Origin: Nocardia harenae NBRC 108248
GTDB taxonomy: Bacteria; Actinomycetota; Actinomycetes; Mycobacteriales; Mycobacteriaceae
NCBI RefSeq assembly: GCF_001612885.1
Contig: NZ_BDBH01000004.1
Location: 372,001-436,000 of the forward strand
DNA length: 64,000 bases
Direction of reading: 5' to 3'
Part shown: positions 26,932 to 34,736 of the stretch, in pieces
Layout: each line of letters opens with the position of its first letter
How positions within the stretch are numbered: the stretch's first letter is position 1
Notes under the pieces: model-generated
Told to the model about the DNA's origin: nothing
Seen by the model: only the letters and a program-made list of their open reading frames with translations
Database searches by the model: none
Position numbers and translations under genes: made by a program

Positions 26932-27792
26932 ATGGACAGCCGGAGCGAGATCCGCGAGTTCCTCACCTCGCGGCGTGCCAAGATCACCCCGCAGCAGGCC
27001 GGGCTGCCCAGCTACGGCGGGCACCGCCGGGTGCCGGGGCTGCGCCGCGAGGAGGTGGCGCTGCTGGCCGGGGTGAGCGTGGAGTACTACGCGCGGCTCG
27101 AGCGCGGCAACCTGACCGGCGTCTCCGAACCGGTCCTGGAATCGCTGGCCCGCGCCCTCGCCCTCGACGACGCCGAGCGCTCGCACCTGTTCGACCTCGC
27201 CCGCGCCGCAGTCCCGGCCACCGCGCGGGCGCGCAGACCCCGCCCGCGCGCCCGGGTCCGGCCCGCCATGCAGCAGCTGCTCGACGCCATGACCGACACC
27301 GCGGCCTTCCTCCGCAACGGCCGCCTGGACATGCTGGCCACCAACACCCTCGGCCGCGCCCTCTACTCCCCGGTCCACGGCAATCCGCCGAACCTGGCCC
27401 GCTTCTGCTTCCTCGACCCCGCCGCCACCGAGCTCTACCCCGACTGGGACGGCGCCGCCGACACCTCGGTCGCGCTGCTCCGCACCGAGGCAGGCCGCGA
27501 CCCGCACGATCGCAACCTCACCGACCTGGTCGGGGAGCTCTCGACGCGGAGCCAGGAGTTCCGCACCCGCTGGGCCGCCCACGACGTCCGGCTGCACCAC
27601 ACCGGAACCAAACGTTTCCACCACCCCGCGGTCGGCGAGCTGGTGCTGGCCTTCGAGGCCATGCCGCTACCCGCCGACCCGGGGCTGACCCTGACCGCCT
27701 ACACCGCCGAGCCGGGTAGCGCCTCCCGCGACGCGCTCACCCTGCTGGCCACCTGGGCGGCGACCGCGGATCGGCACGACGCCGCGCTGTAG
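26932..27792 (+). CDS. XRE-family regulator with MmyB-like ligand domain
   Basis: 286 residues. The N-terminal helix-turn-helix has VPGLRREEVALLAGVSVEYY and ARLERGN, the classic form of this actinobacterial family, and the C-terminal MmyB-like PAS-related domain (about 105-270) includes LATNTLGRALYSP and ending motifs of the group. These often control a divergent oxidoreductase operon; here the CMD lipoprotein and alcohol dehydrogenase run divergently. TAACCT at 26920-26925 lies 6 nt before the ATG with no Shine-Dalgarno, so it is possibly leaderless. Confidence 0.88.
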   Translation: MDSRSEIREFLTSRRAKITPQQAGLPSYGGHRRVPGLRREEVALLAGVSVEYYARLERGNLTGVSEPVLESLARALALDDAERSHLFDLARAAVPATARARRPRPRARVRPAMQQLLDAMTDTAAFLRNGRLDMLATNTLGRALYSPVHGNPPNLARFCFLDPAATELYPDWDGAADTSVALLRTEAGRDPHDRNLTDLVGELSTRSQEFRTRWAAHDVRLHHTGTKRFHHPAVGELVLAFEAMPLPADPGLTLTAYTAEPGSASRDALTLLATWAATADRHDAAL

Positions 27793-27799
27793 CCGGTTC

Positions 27800-29926
27800 T
27801 CAGGTGCGGTCGGTCCACTCCACGACGGCGTCCAGCGCCTCGATCCGCGTGCCGTCGACGCGCAGCGGGTTGATCTCGAGCGACACCAGATCCGGCCCGA
27901 GCGCCACCGCGAGGTCGCCGATCCGGGAGATGACGGTCGCGAGCCGGTCGCGGTCGACGGCGCTGCCGCCGCGCACGCCGTCGAGCACCGCGGCGCCCCG
28001 GAGCTGATCCAGCAGGCTCCCGGCCCGGTCGGGGCCGATGGGCAGCGTGGTCAGCACGGAATCGTCGAGTACCTCGACGAGGATGCCGCCGAGCCCGACG
28101 GCGAGCACCGGCCCCCACTGCGGATCGCGCACCACCCCGACCAGGAGTTCGGTGGCGGGCGGGCGCATGGGCGAGATCAGCACGCCCTCCACCCGGGCGC
28201 CGGGGACCGCCGTGGCCGCCGCGCGCACGGCGTCGTAGGCGCTGCGGACCTCGTCCGCGCCGCTGACATTCAGCCGGACCCCGCCGATGTCGCTCTTGTG
28301 CAGGATGTCCGGCGAGGCGATCTTCAGCACCACCGGCTCGCCGATCTTCTCCGCCGCCTCGATCGCCTCCGCGGCCGTGGTGGCGAGGGTGGCGGGCACC
28401 ACCGGGATGCCCGCGTCGGCGAGCAGCCTGCGGGCGGCGGCCTCCGACCACGAGCCGCGGCGCGCGGCGGCGGGGGGCACCTCGATCTCCGCACCGATGT
28501 GCGGTGGGGTCGCCGTGAGTGCGCGGACCCGCTGGGACCAGCGGACGACGTGCTGCAACCCCACCACTCCGGCCTGCAGACCGGGCAGCACCGTCGGAAT
28601 CCCGGCCTCGGCCATGATCTCGCGGCTGTACCCGGTCACCGGTTGCACGACCTGGTTGACGAAGACGGTGGGCACCGCGGCCGCGGCGATCCCGTCGCCG
28701 ATCGCGGCGAGCAGCGGGGTACCGGGGTTCGGCCCGCTCCCGGCCCAGGGAATCGAGCTGATCACCGCGATCACCCCGATCGACGGATCGTCGGCGAGGG
28801 CGGTGATGGATTTGGTGAACAGGCTCGGGTCGATCACGGCGGCGCCGGTCACGTCGAGCGGGTTCTGCACGGTGCCGTAGGCGGCGAAGAACTCCTGCAG
28901 CCGATCCCGGGTGGGCGGCGCCAGTTCGGGCAGCTCGGCGCCGAGATCCTGGGCGCGGTCGGCGACGATGTCGCAGGCGCCGCCGGAGATCGAGACGACC
29001 CCGATCCCCGGCCGGTCCAGCAGCCCCACCTGGGCGGCGGTGTGCGCGGTGGCGATCATGTCCTCGATCGAGGTGACCCGGATGATGCCCAGCTCGTCGA
29101 AGACGGCATCGATGACCCGGTCGTCGCCGACGAGCGCGCCGGTGTGCGCCGCCGCGGTCCGCGCGGAGAGCTCGCTGCTGCCGGCCTTGAGCGCGACGAT
29201 GGCTTTGCCCTTGGCCGCGGCGTTGAGCGCGGCGCGCCGGAAGACCTCGGGGTCGCGGATCGTCTCCATGAAGATCGCGATCGCCCGGGTGGACTCGTCC
29301 TCGACGAGGAAGTCGAGCACATGGCCTGCGGTGATCATCGCCTCGTTGCCCAGGGTCACCAGGTAGGAGAGGTCGGCGCCGATCATGGCGGCGAAATCGG
29401 CCATGGCCGAGGAGCTGGCCCCGCTCTGCGACAGCAGCCCGATGGATCCCGCCCCCCGCTGGGTCACCGGCACCGAGGTGGCGGCGATCCCGTCGGCGAA
29501 GTTGGCGAAGCCGAGCATGTTCGGGCCGAGCACGAGCATGTCCAGCGACTCGGCGTGCGCGACGAGCTCGGCCTCGGCGCGGCGCCCCTCGGGGCCCGCC
29601 TCGCCGTACCCGGAGGAGAGGATCACCGCGTTGCGGACCCCGGCGGCGTGCGCGTCGGTCAGCGCCTCCAGCGTGCCCGCCTGGGGCACCATCGCGTAGG
29701 CGAGATCCACCGGGACCGGGATCTCGCGGCAGGAGGTGTAGGTGGGCTGCCCGTGGGTCTCGGCCCCGCGCCTGTTGACCAGGTAGGTGCGGTCGCCGAA
29801 GCCGTGGCGGACGAGGTTGTGGTAGGCGCTCACCGAGAATCCGGACTTGTTCGAGGCGCCGACGAGCGCGACATTGCGCGGCCGGAACAGGGTCCTGAGC
29901 CGTTCGGGAGTGATGGCGACAGACAT
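27800..29926 (-). CDS. ADP-forming acyl-CoA synthetase (acetate-CoA ligase type), single chain
   Basis: 708 residues: CoA-binding domain (ALVGASNKSG at 20-28), succinyl-CoA-ligase-like domains with GLLSQSGASS and the phospho-acceptor His261 in AAAHTGALVGDD, then an ATP-grasp domain from about residue 490. It makes an acyl-CoA from acid, ATP and CoA through a phosphohistidine, releasing ADP. It is the last gene of the minus-strand unit behind the 29-bp operator at 33701, after an aldehyde and an alcohol dehydrogenase. The inferred use is activation of the acid formed from a (terpenoid) aldehyde. The acid is not determined by sequence. Confidence 0.88.
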   Translation of the reverse strand: MSVAITPERLRTLFRPRNVALVGASNKSGFSVSAYHNLVRHGFGDRTYLVNRRGAETHGQPTYTSCREIPVPVDLAYAMVPQAGTLEALTDAHAAGVRNAVILSSGYGEAGPEGRRAEAELVAHAESLDMLVLGPNMLGFANFADGIAATSVPVTQRGAGSIGLLSQSGASSSAMADFAAMIGADLSYLVTLGNEAMITAGHVLDFLVEDESTRAIAIFMETIRDPEVFRRAALNAAAKGKAIVALKAGSSELSARTAAAHTGALVGDDRVIDAVFDELGIIRVTSIEDMIATAHTAAQVGLLDRPGIGVVSISGGACDIVADRAQDLGAELPELAPPTRDRLQEFFAAYGTVQNPLDVTGAAVIDPSLFTKSITALADDPSIGVIAVISSIPWAGSGPNPGTPLLAAIGDGIAAAAVPTVFVNQVVQPVTGYSREIMAEAGIPTVLPGLQAGVVGLQHVVRWSQRVRALTATPPHIGAEIEVPPAAARRGSWSEAAARRLLADAGIPVVPATLATTAAEAIEAAEKIGEPVVLKIASPDILHKSDIGGVRLNVSGADEVRSAYDAVRAAATAVPGARVEGVLISPMRPPATELLVGVVRDPQWGPVLAVGLGGILVEVLDDSVLTTLPIGPDRAGSLLDQLRGAAVLDGVRGGSAVDRDRLATVISRIGDLAVALGPDLVSLEINPLRVDGTRIEALDAVVEWTDRT

Positions 29927-30027
29927 GGAGGGTCTTCCTCGGTGCGAAGGGGGGTGGGGGACCGAATGGCCGGGTCGGCGCGAAGGGCCGCTCGCCCGGG
30001 GCCGGGACAGCGTCGTCCTTCCCGGGG

Positions 30028-31116
30028 TCAGGGGAGGTGGAGCACCGGCTTGATGGCGTGGCCGTGCATGTCGGCGACCGCGTCGTTGATCTTCTCGAAC
30101 GGATAGACCGTGATGATCTTCTCGACCGGGAACTTCCCTTCGGCGTGCCAGTTCAGCAGCGTGGGAATCATCTCGGCGGGGTTGGCGTCGCCCTCGATGC
30201 TGCCGCGTACGGTCTTGCCGTTGCTGATCAGATCGACGATGTTCACGGTCAGCTCGGGGCTGCCGATGCCGACGGTGACGAGCGTGCCGAGGGCATCGAG
30301 CGCCGCGAGCGCGTTCGCGATGACGGCGGGGACGGCGGTGGTGTCCAGCGCGTGGCTGGCGCCGCCGCCGGTGATCTCGGTGATCGCGGCGACGAGGTCA
30401 TCCGCGGCGCCGTCGATGGCGTGCGTGGCGCCGACCTCGAGCGCGAGTTCGCGGCGCTGCGCCGAGAGGTCGACGGCGATGACCGTGCGGGCGCCGAGCG
30501 CGCGGGCGGCCATGACCGCGGCCATCCCGACGCCGCCGACGCCGAAGACGACGACGCTCGAATCGGCCTGCGGCCGCAGGATGTTGAGCACCGCGCCCGC
30601 GCCGGTCTGGAAGCCGCAGCCCATCGGGGCGGCGATCCGCAGGTCGACCTCCGGGTCGACCACGACGACGTTCTCGGCGGTGGCGATGGCGTGGTGGGCG
30701 AAGCTGGACTGGCCGAAGAAGGCCGACCAGACCGGGTCGCCGTCGATGCTCACCGGGGTGGTGCCGTCCGGGCGCGCGCCTGCGGCGTTGAGCGGGCCGA
30801 AGTTCGCGCAGTAGGCGCGGTGCCCGGCCGCGCACCGCGCGCAGGAACCGCAGCTGTTGTAGCTGATCAGCACCTTGTCGCCGACCGCGATTCCGGTGAC
30901 GGCCGCGCCGATCGCTTCCACGATGCCCGCGCCCTCGTGGCCGTAGACGGCCGGGGTGTCCGGGGCGGAGTAGGCCTTGCTGGTGAGGTCGGTGTGGCAG
31001 ATCCCGGCGGCCACGATCCGCACCAGCACCTCGTTCTCGCGGGGGTCGGAGAGCTCGACCCGCGCCGGGGTGAAGGGGCTCTCGGGGCCATAGGACAGCG
31101 CCGCTGTTGTGTGCAT
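30028..31116 (-). CDS. Zinc alcohol dehydrogenase, aryl/allyl alcohol type (GeoA-like candidate)
   Basis: 362 residues. Catalytic zinc ligands in AGICHTDL and YGHEGAG; a complete structural-zinc loop SCGSCARCAAGHRAYC; Rossmann GVGGVGM near residue 190. This layout is that of benzyl-/geraniol-type dehydrogenases. With an aldehyde dehydrogenase, an acyl-CoA synthetase and the linalool-dehydratase-like gene nearby, it parallels the alcohol to aldehyde to acid steps of monoterpene degradation in Castellaniella (GeoA, GeoB); that parallel is inference. A 101-bp gap separates it from the synthetase gene downstream. Confidence 0.88.
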   Translation of the reverse strand: MHTTAALSYGPESPFTPARVELSDPRENEVLVRIVAAGICHTDLTSKAYSAPDTPAVYGHEGAGIVEAIGAAVTGIAVGDKVLISYNSCGSCARCAAGHRAYCANFGPLNAAGARPDGTTPVSIDGDPVWSAFFGQSSFAHHAIATAENVVVVDPEVDLRIAAPMGCGFQTGAGAVLNILRPQADSSVVVFGVGGVGMAAVMAARALGARTVIAVDLSAQRRELALEVGATHAIDGAADDLVAAITEITGGGASHALDTTAVPAVIANALAALDALGTLVTVGIGSPELTVNIVDLISNGKTVRGSIEGDANPAEMIPTLLNWHAEGKFPVEKIITVYPFEKINDAVADMHGHAIKPVLHLP

Positions 31117-31152
31117 GGGAAATCTCCGAAAAAATCGAGTGGACAGGGGGTT

Positions 31153-32037
31153 TCAGGAGGAAGCAGGCCGCGCGGCCCGCGTCAGCACGGGCAGGAGGAA
31201 GATCGCCTCGACGATCATCATGAGCAGGCCGCCCGCGCGCTGGTCGGCCACCGCGGAGAGCCCGGCTCCGGCATGGGGGTGGCCGGGCAGGATCGGTTCG
31301 CCGGCCAGGATCAGGGCCAGGCCGATGAGTCCGGCCGGAATCCCGGCGAGGTACACCGCGACTCGCTGGGGTGTGGCGTGGACGGGGTCGGGGTCGCCGA
31401 GCACCCCGACCCACAGCGCCACGCCTGCGGCGAAGGTGAGCAGGGCGAACAGCGCGGAGCCGGGGCCGGTGGCCGGGGTCGGCAGGTGCCACAGCAGCAT
31501 GATCAGCGCGTAGCCGAGCGCCGCCGGGATCGCCAGCCGCCGTACCACCGCCGCGGGGGCGCGACGGTGCCGATACACCAGCGAGGCGAGCAGCGACGGT
31601 GCGATCACCAGCAGCAGCATCAGCCGGATCATCATCGCCAGGTGTGACGCCCCGGCGGCGGCCTGCGCCACCGGGAGGAAGGCGACGACCACGATCGCGA
31701 TCACCGCGAGGAGCCGCCATTCGTCCCCGCCGCCGCGGCGGCGGGTCAGCCATACCGTGACGGCCAGCGCGCAGGCCACGGCCAGCGTGACGGTTCCGGT
31801 CACCGGGGAGAGGTGCGCGCCCGCGGTGCCGCCGCCCTGCCCGTGCCCGCCGTGCGCACCCTGGAGCGGCTCGGGCTCCGCCGCGCTCCGCGCCGAGAGC
31901 AGGCGGCCGAGGCGGATCAGCCCCTGCGCGAGCAGCCAGGCCACGAGCAGCTCGACGGCGGCCAGCCCGGCCAGCCGGAGCAGCCGGGGCCGGGGCGGCT
32001 CCTGCGCTGCGGGCCGGGGGGCGGTGGGTGCTGGCAT
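31153..32037 (-). CDS. CtaG/caa3-type cytochrome oxidase assembly-like membrane protein
   Basis: 294 residues with about eight hydrophobic helices from about residue 20. LLWHLP and DQRAGGLLMMIVEA near the C-terminus are the conserved signatures of the CtaG_caa3 family, thought to deliver copper to oxidase. The loop at about 58-75 is Gly/His-rich (AHGGHGQGGG). A copper-assembly protein inside an alcohol/aldehyde dehydrogenase operon is unusual. It could supply copper to a membrane enzyme, or the family may have another role here. Start ATG at 32037. Confidence 0.8.
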   Translation of the reverse strand: MPAPTAPRPAAQEPPRPRLLRLAGLAAVELLVAWLLAQGLIRLGRLLSARSAAEPEPLQGAHGGHGQGGGTAGAHLSPVTGTVTLAVACALAVTVWLTRRRGGGDEWRLLAVIAIVVVAFLPVAQAAAGASHLAMMIRLMLLLVIAPSLLASLVYRHRRAPAAVVRRLAIPAALGYALIMLLWHLPTPATGPGSALFALLTFAAGVALWVGVLGDPDPVHATPQRVAVYLAGIPAGLIGLALILAGEPILPGHPHAGAGLSAVADQRAGGLLMMIVEAIFLLPVLTRAARPASS

Positions 32038-32091
32038 GGCTGGTCCTGGTGGTCGATTCGGTCGGGGGAGGCGGTCCCGGCGGCGGTGCGC

Positions 32092-33600
32092 TCAGCTCCG
32101 CGGGCGGCCGGCGACGCGCGCTTCGATCTCGGTCCGCGTCTGGCCGATGAGCGCCGCGATGCCGTCGGCCTCGGCCTCGCCCGCCGGGGGCAGCGCCCCG
32201 GCCATGACGCCGACGGGCAGCTCGCTCGCGGCCACCGTGCGCAGATGGCTGAAGGTGAGGAAGCCGGTCTCGCCGTGGTACGCGCCCATGCCGCTGCGGC
32301 CGATGCCGCCGGACGGCGCGCCGGGAATGCCCCAGTGCAGCGCGATGTCGTTGCGGGTGACACCACCGGAGGTGGTGTGCGCCAGAAAATGCCGGAACTC
32401 CGCGTCGTCGTCGCCGAACCAGTACGCCGCCAGCGGGCTCGGCTGCCGGTTGATGTAGTCGACGGCCTCGGTGCTGTCGTCGTAGCCGTAGACCACGATG
32501 ACCGGTCCGAAGATCTCCTCGGTGGCGATCGCCATCTCGGGGGTGACGCCGAGCAGTACCGTCGGCGCGATCCGCCGGGACCGGCGGTCGGGCAGCTGCG
32601 CGAGCTCGCCGCGATCGGCGATGGTGACCGCCCGCGCGCCCTTGGCGACCGCGTCCTCGATGAGCCCGTTGACCCGGTCGAAGTTGCGCTCGTCGATGAT
32701 CGACACCACCGAGCGGTTGGTCAGGTAGCCCGGGAAGTAAGCGCGGACCGCGCGCTCGTAGGCCGCGACGAAGGCGTCCTCGCGGCCGCGCGGGACGAAG
32801 ACGTAGTCCGGGCACAGGCAGATCTGCCCGCCGTTGGTCAGCCGGAACCCGGCGATCCGCTCGGCGGCCTTCGTCAGATCGGCCCCGGCGGCGATCACCA
32901 CCGGGTTCTTGCCGCCCAGTTCGAGGGTCACCGGCACCAGATTACGGCCGGCCGCCTCGGCGACGTGTGCGCCCACCGCGGGCGAGCCGGTGAAGAAGAG
33001 GTGGTCGAAGGGCAGGTCGGAGAAGGCGCGGGCGGTCTCCAGGCCCCCTCGGACCACGGCGACCTCCTCCTCCCGCATCCGGCTCGCGACGGCCCGCGCG
33101 AAGACTTCGGCGGTGCGCTCCGGGATGTCGGAGAACTTGATCATCACGCGGTTGCCCGCCGCGAGCGCCTCGATCGCCGGGTGCACCACGAGCCCGACCG
33201 GGAAGTTCCACGGCCCGATGACGCCGACCACGCCCTTCGGCCTGACCTGGACGAACGAGGGCGTCCCGGTCTCGGCCGTACCCGGCAGCGGGCGATCGCC
33301 CATCCAGCTCTCCAGATTCGCGCGCACGTCGGCGAGCGCGCCGACCCCGCCGATGATGTCACTCATCAGGTTCGCCAGCCGCGGCCTGCTGCCGAAGTCG
33401 GCGTCGAGCGCGGCGGAGATCTCCTCCGCGTACTCGAGTACCCCGGCCACGAACCGGTCGACCCGGTCCAGCCGGACCTCGGCGCCGGGGATGCCCTCCG
33501 CGATCGCCGCCCGCCGCTGCGCGTCGAGGAGGGCGCGCAGCTCGGCCGCGGAGGGGTCGGTGGACAGTACCGGGGTCTCGGTGTTGTCGAGCACGGTCAT
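32092..33600 (-). CDS. Aldehyde dehydrogenase (coniferyl-aldehyde-dehydrogenase-like)
   Basis: 502 residues. GPWNFPVGL (NAD pocket), LELGGKNPV (Glu region) and catalytic Cys in GGQICLCPDY are all present; the PDY text and short ARxxxR-type start of the domain are typical of the coniferyl-aldehyde/long-chain class. It oxidises an aldehyde to an acid. First gene of the minus-strand operon; the 29-bp dyad at 33701-33729 lies about 100 bp upstream, and a TetR gene is divergent. It may serve as a geranial-type dehydrogenase together with the alcohol dehydrogenase at 30028. Confidence 0.89.
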   Translation of the reverse strand: MTVLDNTETPVLSTDPSAAELRALLDAQRRAAIAEGIPGAEVRLDRVDRFVAGVLEYAEEISAALDADFGSRPRLANLMSDIIGGVGALADVRANLESWMGDRPLPGTAETGTPSFVQVRPKGVVGVIGPWNFPVGLVVHPAIEALAAGNRVMIKFSDIPERTAEVFARAVASRMREEEVAVVRGGLETARAFSDLPFDHLFFTGSPAVGAHVAEAAGRNLVPVTLELGGKNPVVIAAGADLTKAAERIAGFRLTNGGQICLCPDYVFVPRGREDAFVAAYERAVRAYFPGYLTNRSVVSIIDERNFDRVNGLIEDAVAKGARAVTIADRGELAQLPDRRSRRIAPTVLLGVTPEMAIATEEIFGPVIVVYGYDDSTEAVDYINRQPSPLAAYWFGDDDAEFRHFLAHTTSGGVTRNDIALHWGIPGAPSGGIGRSGMGAYHGETGFLTFSHLRTVAASELPVGVMAGALPPAGEAEADGIAALIGQTRTEIEARVAGRPRS

Positions 33601-33700
33601 GGCTGGATTTCCTTTTCTGCGGTCGGCGAAGCCCGGGGCGGGAGCGGAGGCCGGGAGACTGGGAGAAGGGGGGTCGAAGTGTGACCCGCGTCATCTCACC

Positions 33701-33729
33701 TTAATACCGACAGGTATTGTTGGCAATAG
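33701..33729. promoter_or_regulatory. 29-bp operator dyad, copy 1 (ALDH operon/TetR)
   Basis: Begins TTAATACCGACAGG and ends TGTTGGCAATAG. It matches copy 2 at 37101-37129 in 26 of 29 positions. The inner AATACCGACAGGTATT (33703-33718) is a perfect 6-bp-arm inverted repeat. A second partly shared block, TGAC-nn-GCGTCAT, lies just to the left (33682-33694). It sits between the ALDH (-) and TetR (+) genes, so it can regulate both. Confidence 0.7.
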
Positions 33730-33775
33730 TGCGGTTGGGGCGGGAGGGGCCGCGGTGCTTGGGTAGGATCATCAG

Positions 33776-34480
33776 GTGTCAGCGCAACGAGTGGTTCGTG
33801 ACCCGGCCGCCGGACCCGAGCTGGTGGACGATGGCGGGGTGCCGCCCGGTCGCAAACGCCGCCCCGGCGGCGGGCGGCGGCGTGACCCGCGGATCGACGA
33901 GCGCATCCTGGCCGCCGCGCGCGAGGTCTACGCCGAGCACGGCTGGGCGGGCTTCACGCTCGACGCCGTCTCCAAGCTCGCCGGGGTGAGCCGCGACGCC
34001 ATCTACCGCAGGCACGGTGACCCGCGCCGGCTGCTGCACGCCATGGTGCTCGAGGGCGAGCACCCGCAGCTCGCGCCCGAGCCCGGCGACGACCTGGCCG
34101 CCGTTCTGCGCCGCTACGCGCACTCGGTCTACGACTTCTTCACCGCGGGCCACGGCGCGGTGCTGCTCCGCGTGCACATGGAGGCCAAGCGCTTCCCGGA
34201 GGTGTACCGGGCCTACCGCGATCAGGTGGTCGAGCCCAATCAGCGCCGGCTGCACGAGACATTGGAGCGGTTGCTGGCGAGTGCGGGGGCGGACCTCGGC
34301 GATGTCGACATCGCGATCTTCACCGAGTCCATCGACGGCGCGATCCTGATGCACGCGCTGCTCAATCAGGACGTCGGTGACGACGAGGAGCGTGCCGTCC
34401 GGGCCAGGGCGATGCTCGAAGTGATTGTCGCACAGGCACTCTCGGCGGCCGGGCTGCCGCAGGGCGCCGCGCGCGGATGA
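33776..34480 (+). CDS. TetR-family regulator, likely controlling the ALDH and Ldi operons
   Basis: 234 residues. A basic N-terminal arm (GRKRRPGGGRRR) precedes the helix-turn-helix (about 42-85: EHGWAGFTLDAVSKLAG, SRDAIYRRHGDPRRLL). The GTG start is preceded by TAGGAT at 33764-33769 and no Shine-Dalgarno, fitting a leaderless mRNA. The 29-bp dyad lies 47 bp upstream and also fronts the divergent ALDH operon; the same dyad recurs at 37101 before the Ldi unit, so this protein is the best single candidate for the common repressor. Confidence 0.86.
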   Translation: MSAQRVVRDPAAGPELVDDGGVPPGRKRRPGGGRRRDPRIDERILAAAREVYAEHGWAGFTLDAVSKLAGVSRDAIYRRHGDPRRLLHAMVLEGEHPQLAPEPGDDLAAVLRRYAHSVYDFFTAGHGAVLLRVHMEAKRFPEVYRAYRDQVVEPNQRRLHETLERLLASAGADLGDVDIAIFTESIDGAILMHALLNQDVGDDEERAVRARAMLEVIVAQALSAAGLPQGAARG

Positions 34481-34520
34481 TCGGCCTCCCGGCCGCGGTG
34501 CCGCGCGCGGCGCCAGGGCG

Positions 34521-34712
34521 TCATCGGCTGGCGTAGAACTCGCGCATCGCCAGCCGCTGCAGCGGACGGCCCGGGGTGAGCCCGATGGCGGTGATCAGCA
34601 TGTACCACGCGGGCACGCTGATCCAGTTGTCCACGATCGCGCCCGCGGTGGACTCCACTCCGCGCAGCGCGTCGAGTGCTCGTCCGGCAGCGGATTTCTC
34701 GTCGTTGGTCAT
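34521..34712 (-). CDS. Small protein of 63 residues downstream of the Ldi-like gene
   Basis: Acidic N-terminus, then a central hydrophobic stretch around WISVPAWYMLITAIGLTPG and a basic end (RLAMREFYASR). It could be a single-pass membrane peptide. A clear ribosome site (GAAGGGAA) precedes the ATG, similar in form to those of its neighbours. It follows the Ldi-like gene by 24 bp on the same strand and shares its transcript. No family is recognised. A role as an accessory or anchor peptide is only a guess. Confidence 0.6.
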   Translation of the reverse strand: MTNDEKSAAGRALDALRGVESTAGAIVDNWISVPAWYMLITAIGLTPGRPLQRLAMREFYASR

Positions 34713-34736
34713 GGGGATTCCCTTCGGTGGATGGGG

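Noticed and set aside
28298..30106. 602-codon + strand open frame
   Set aside because: Shadow of the ADP-forming synthetase on the other strand; low-complexity Arg/Gly/His.
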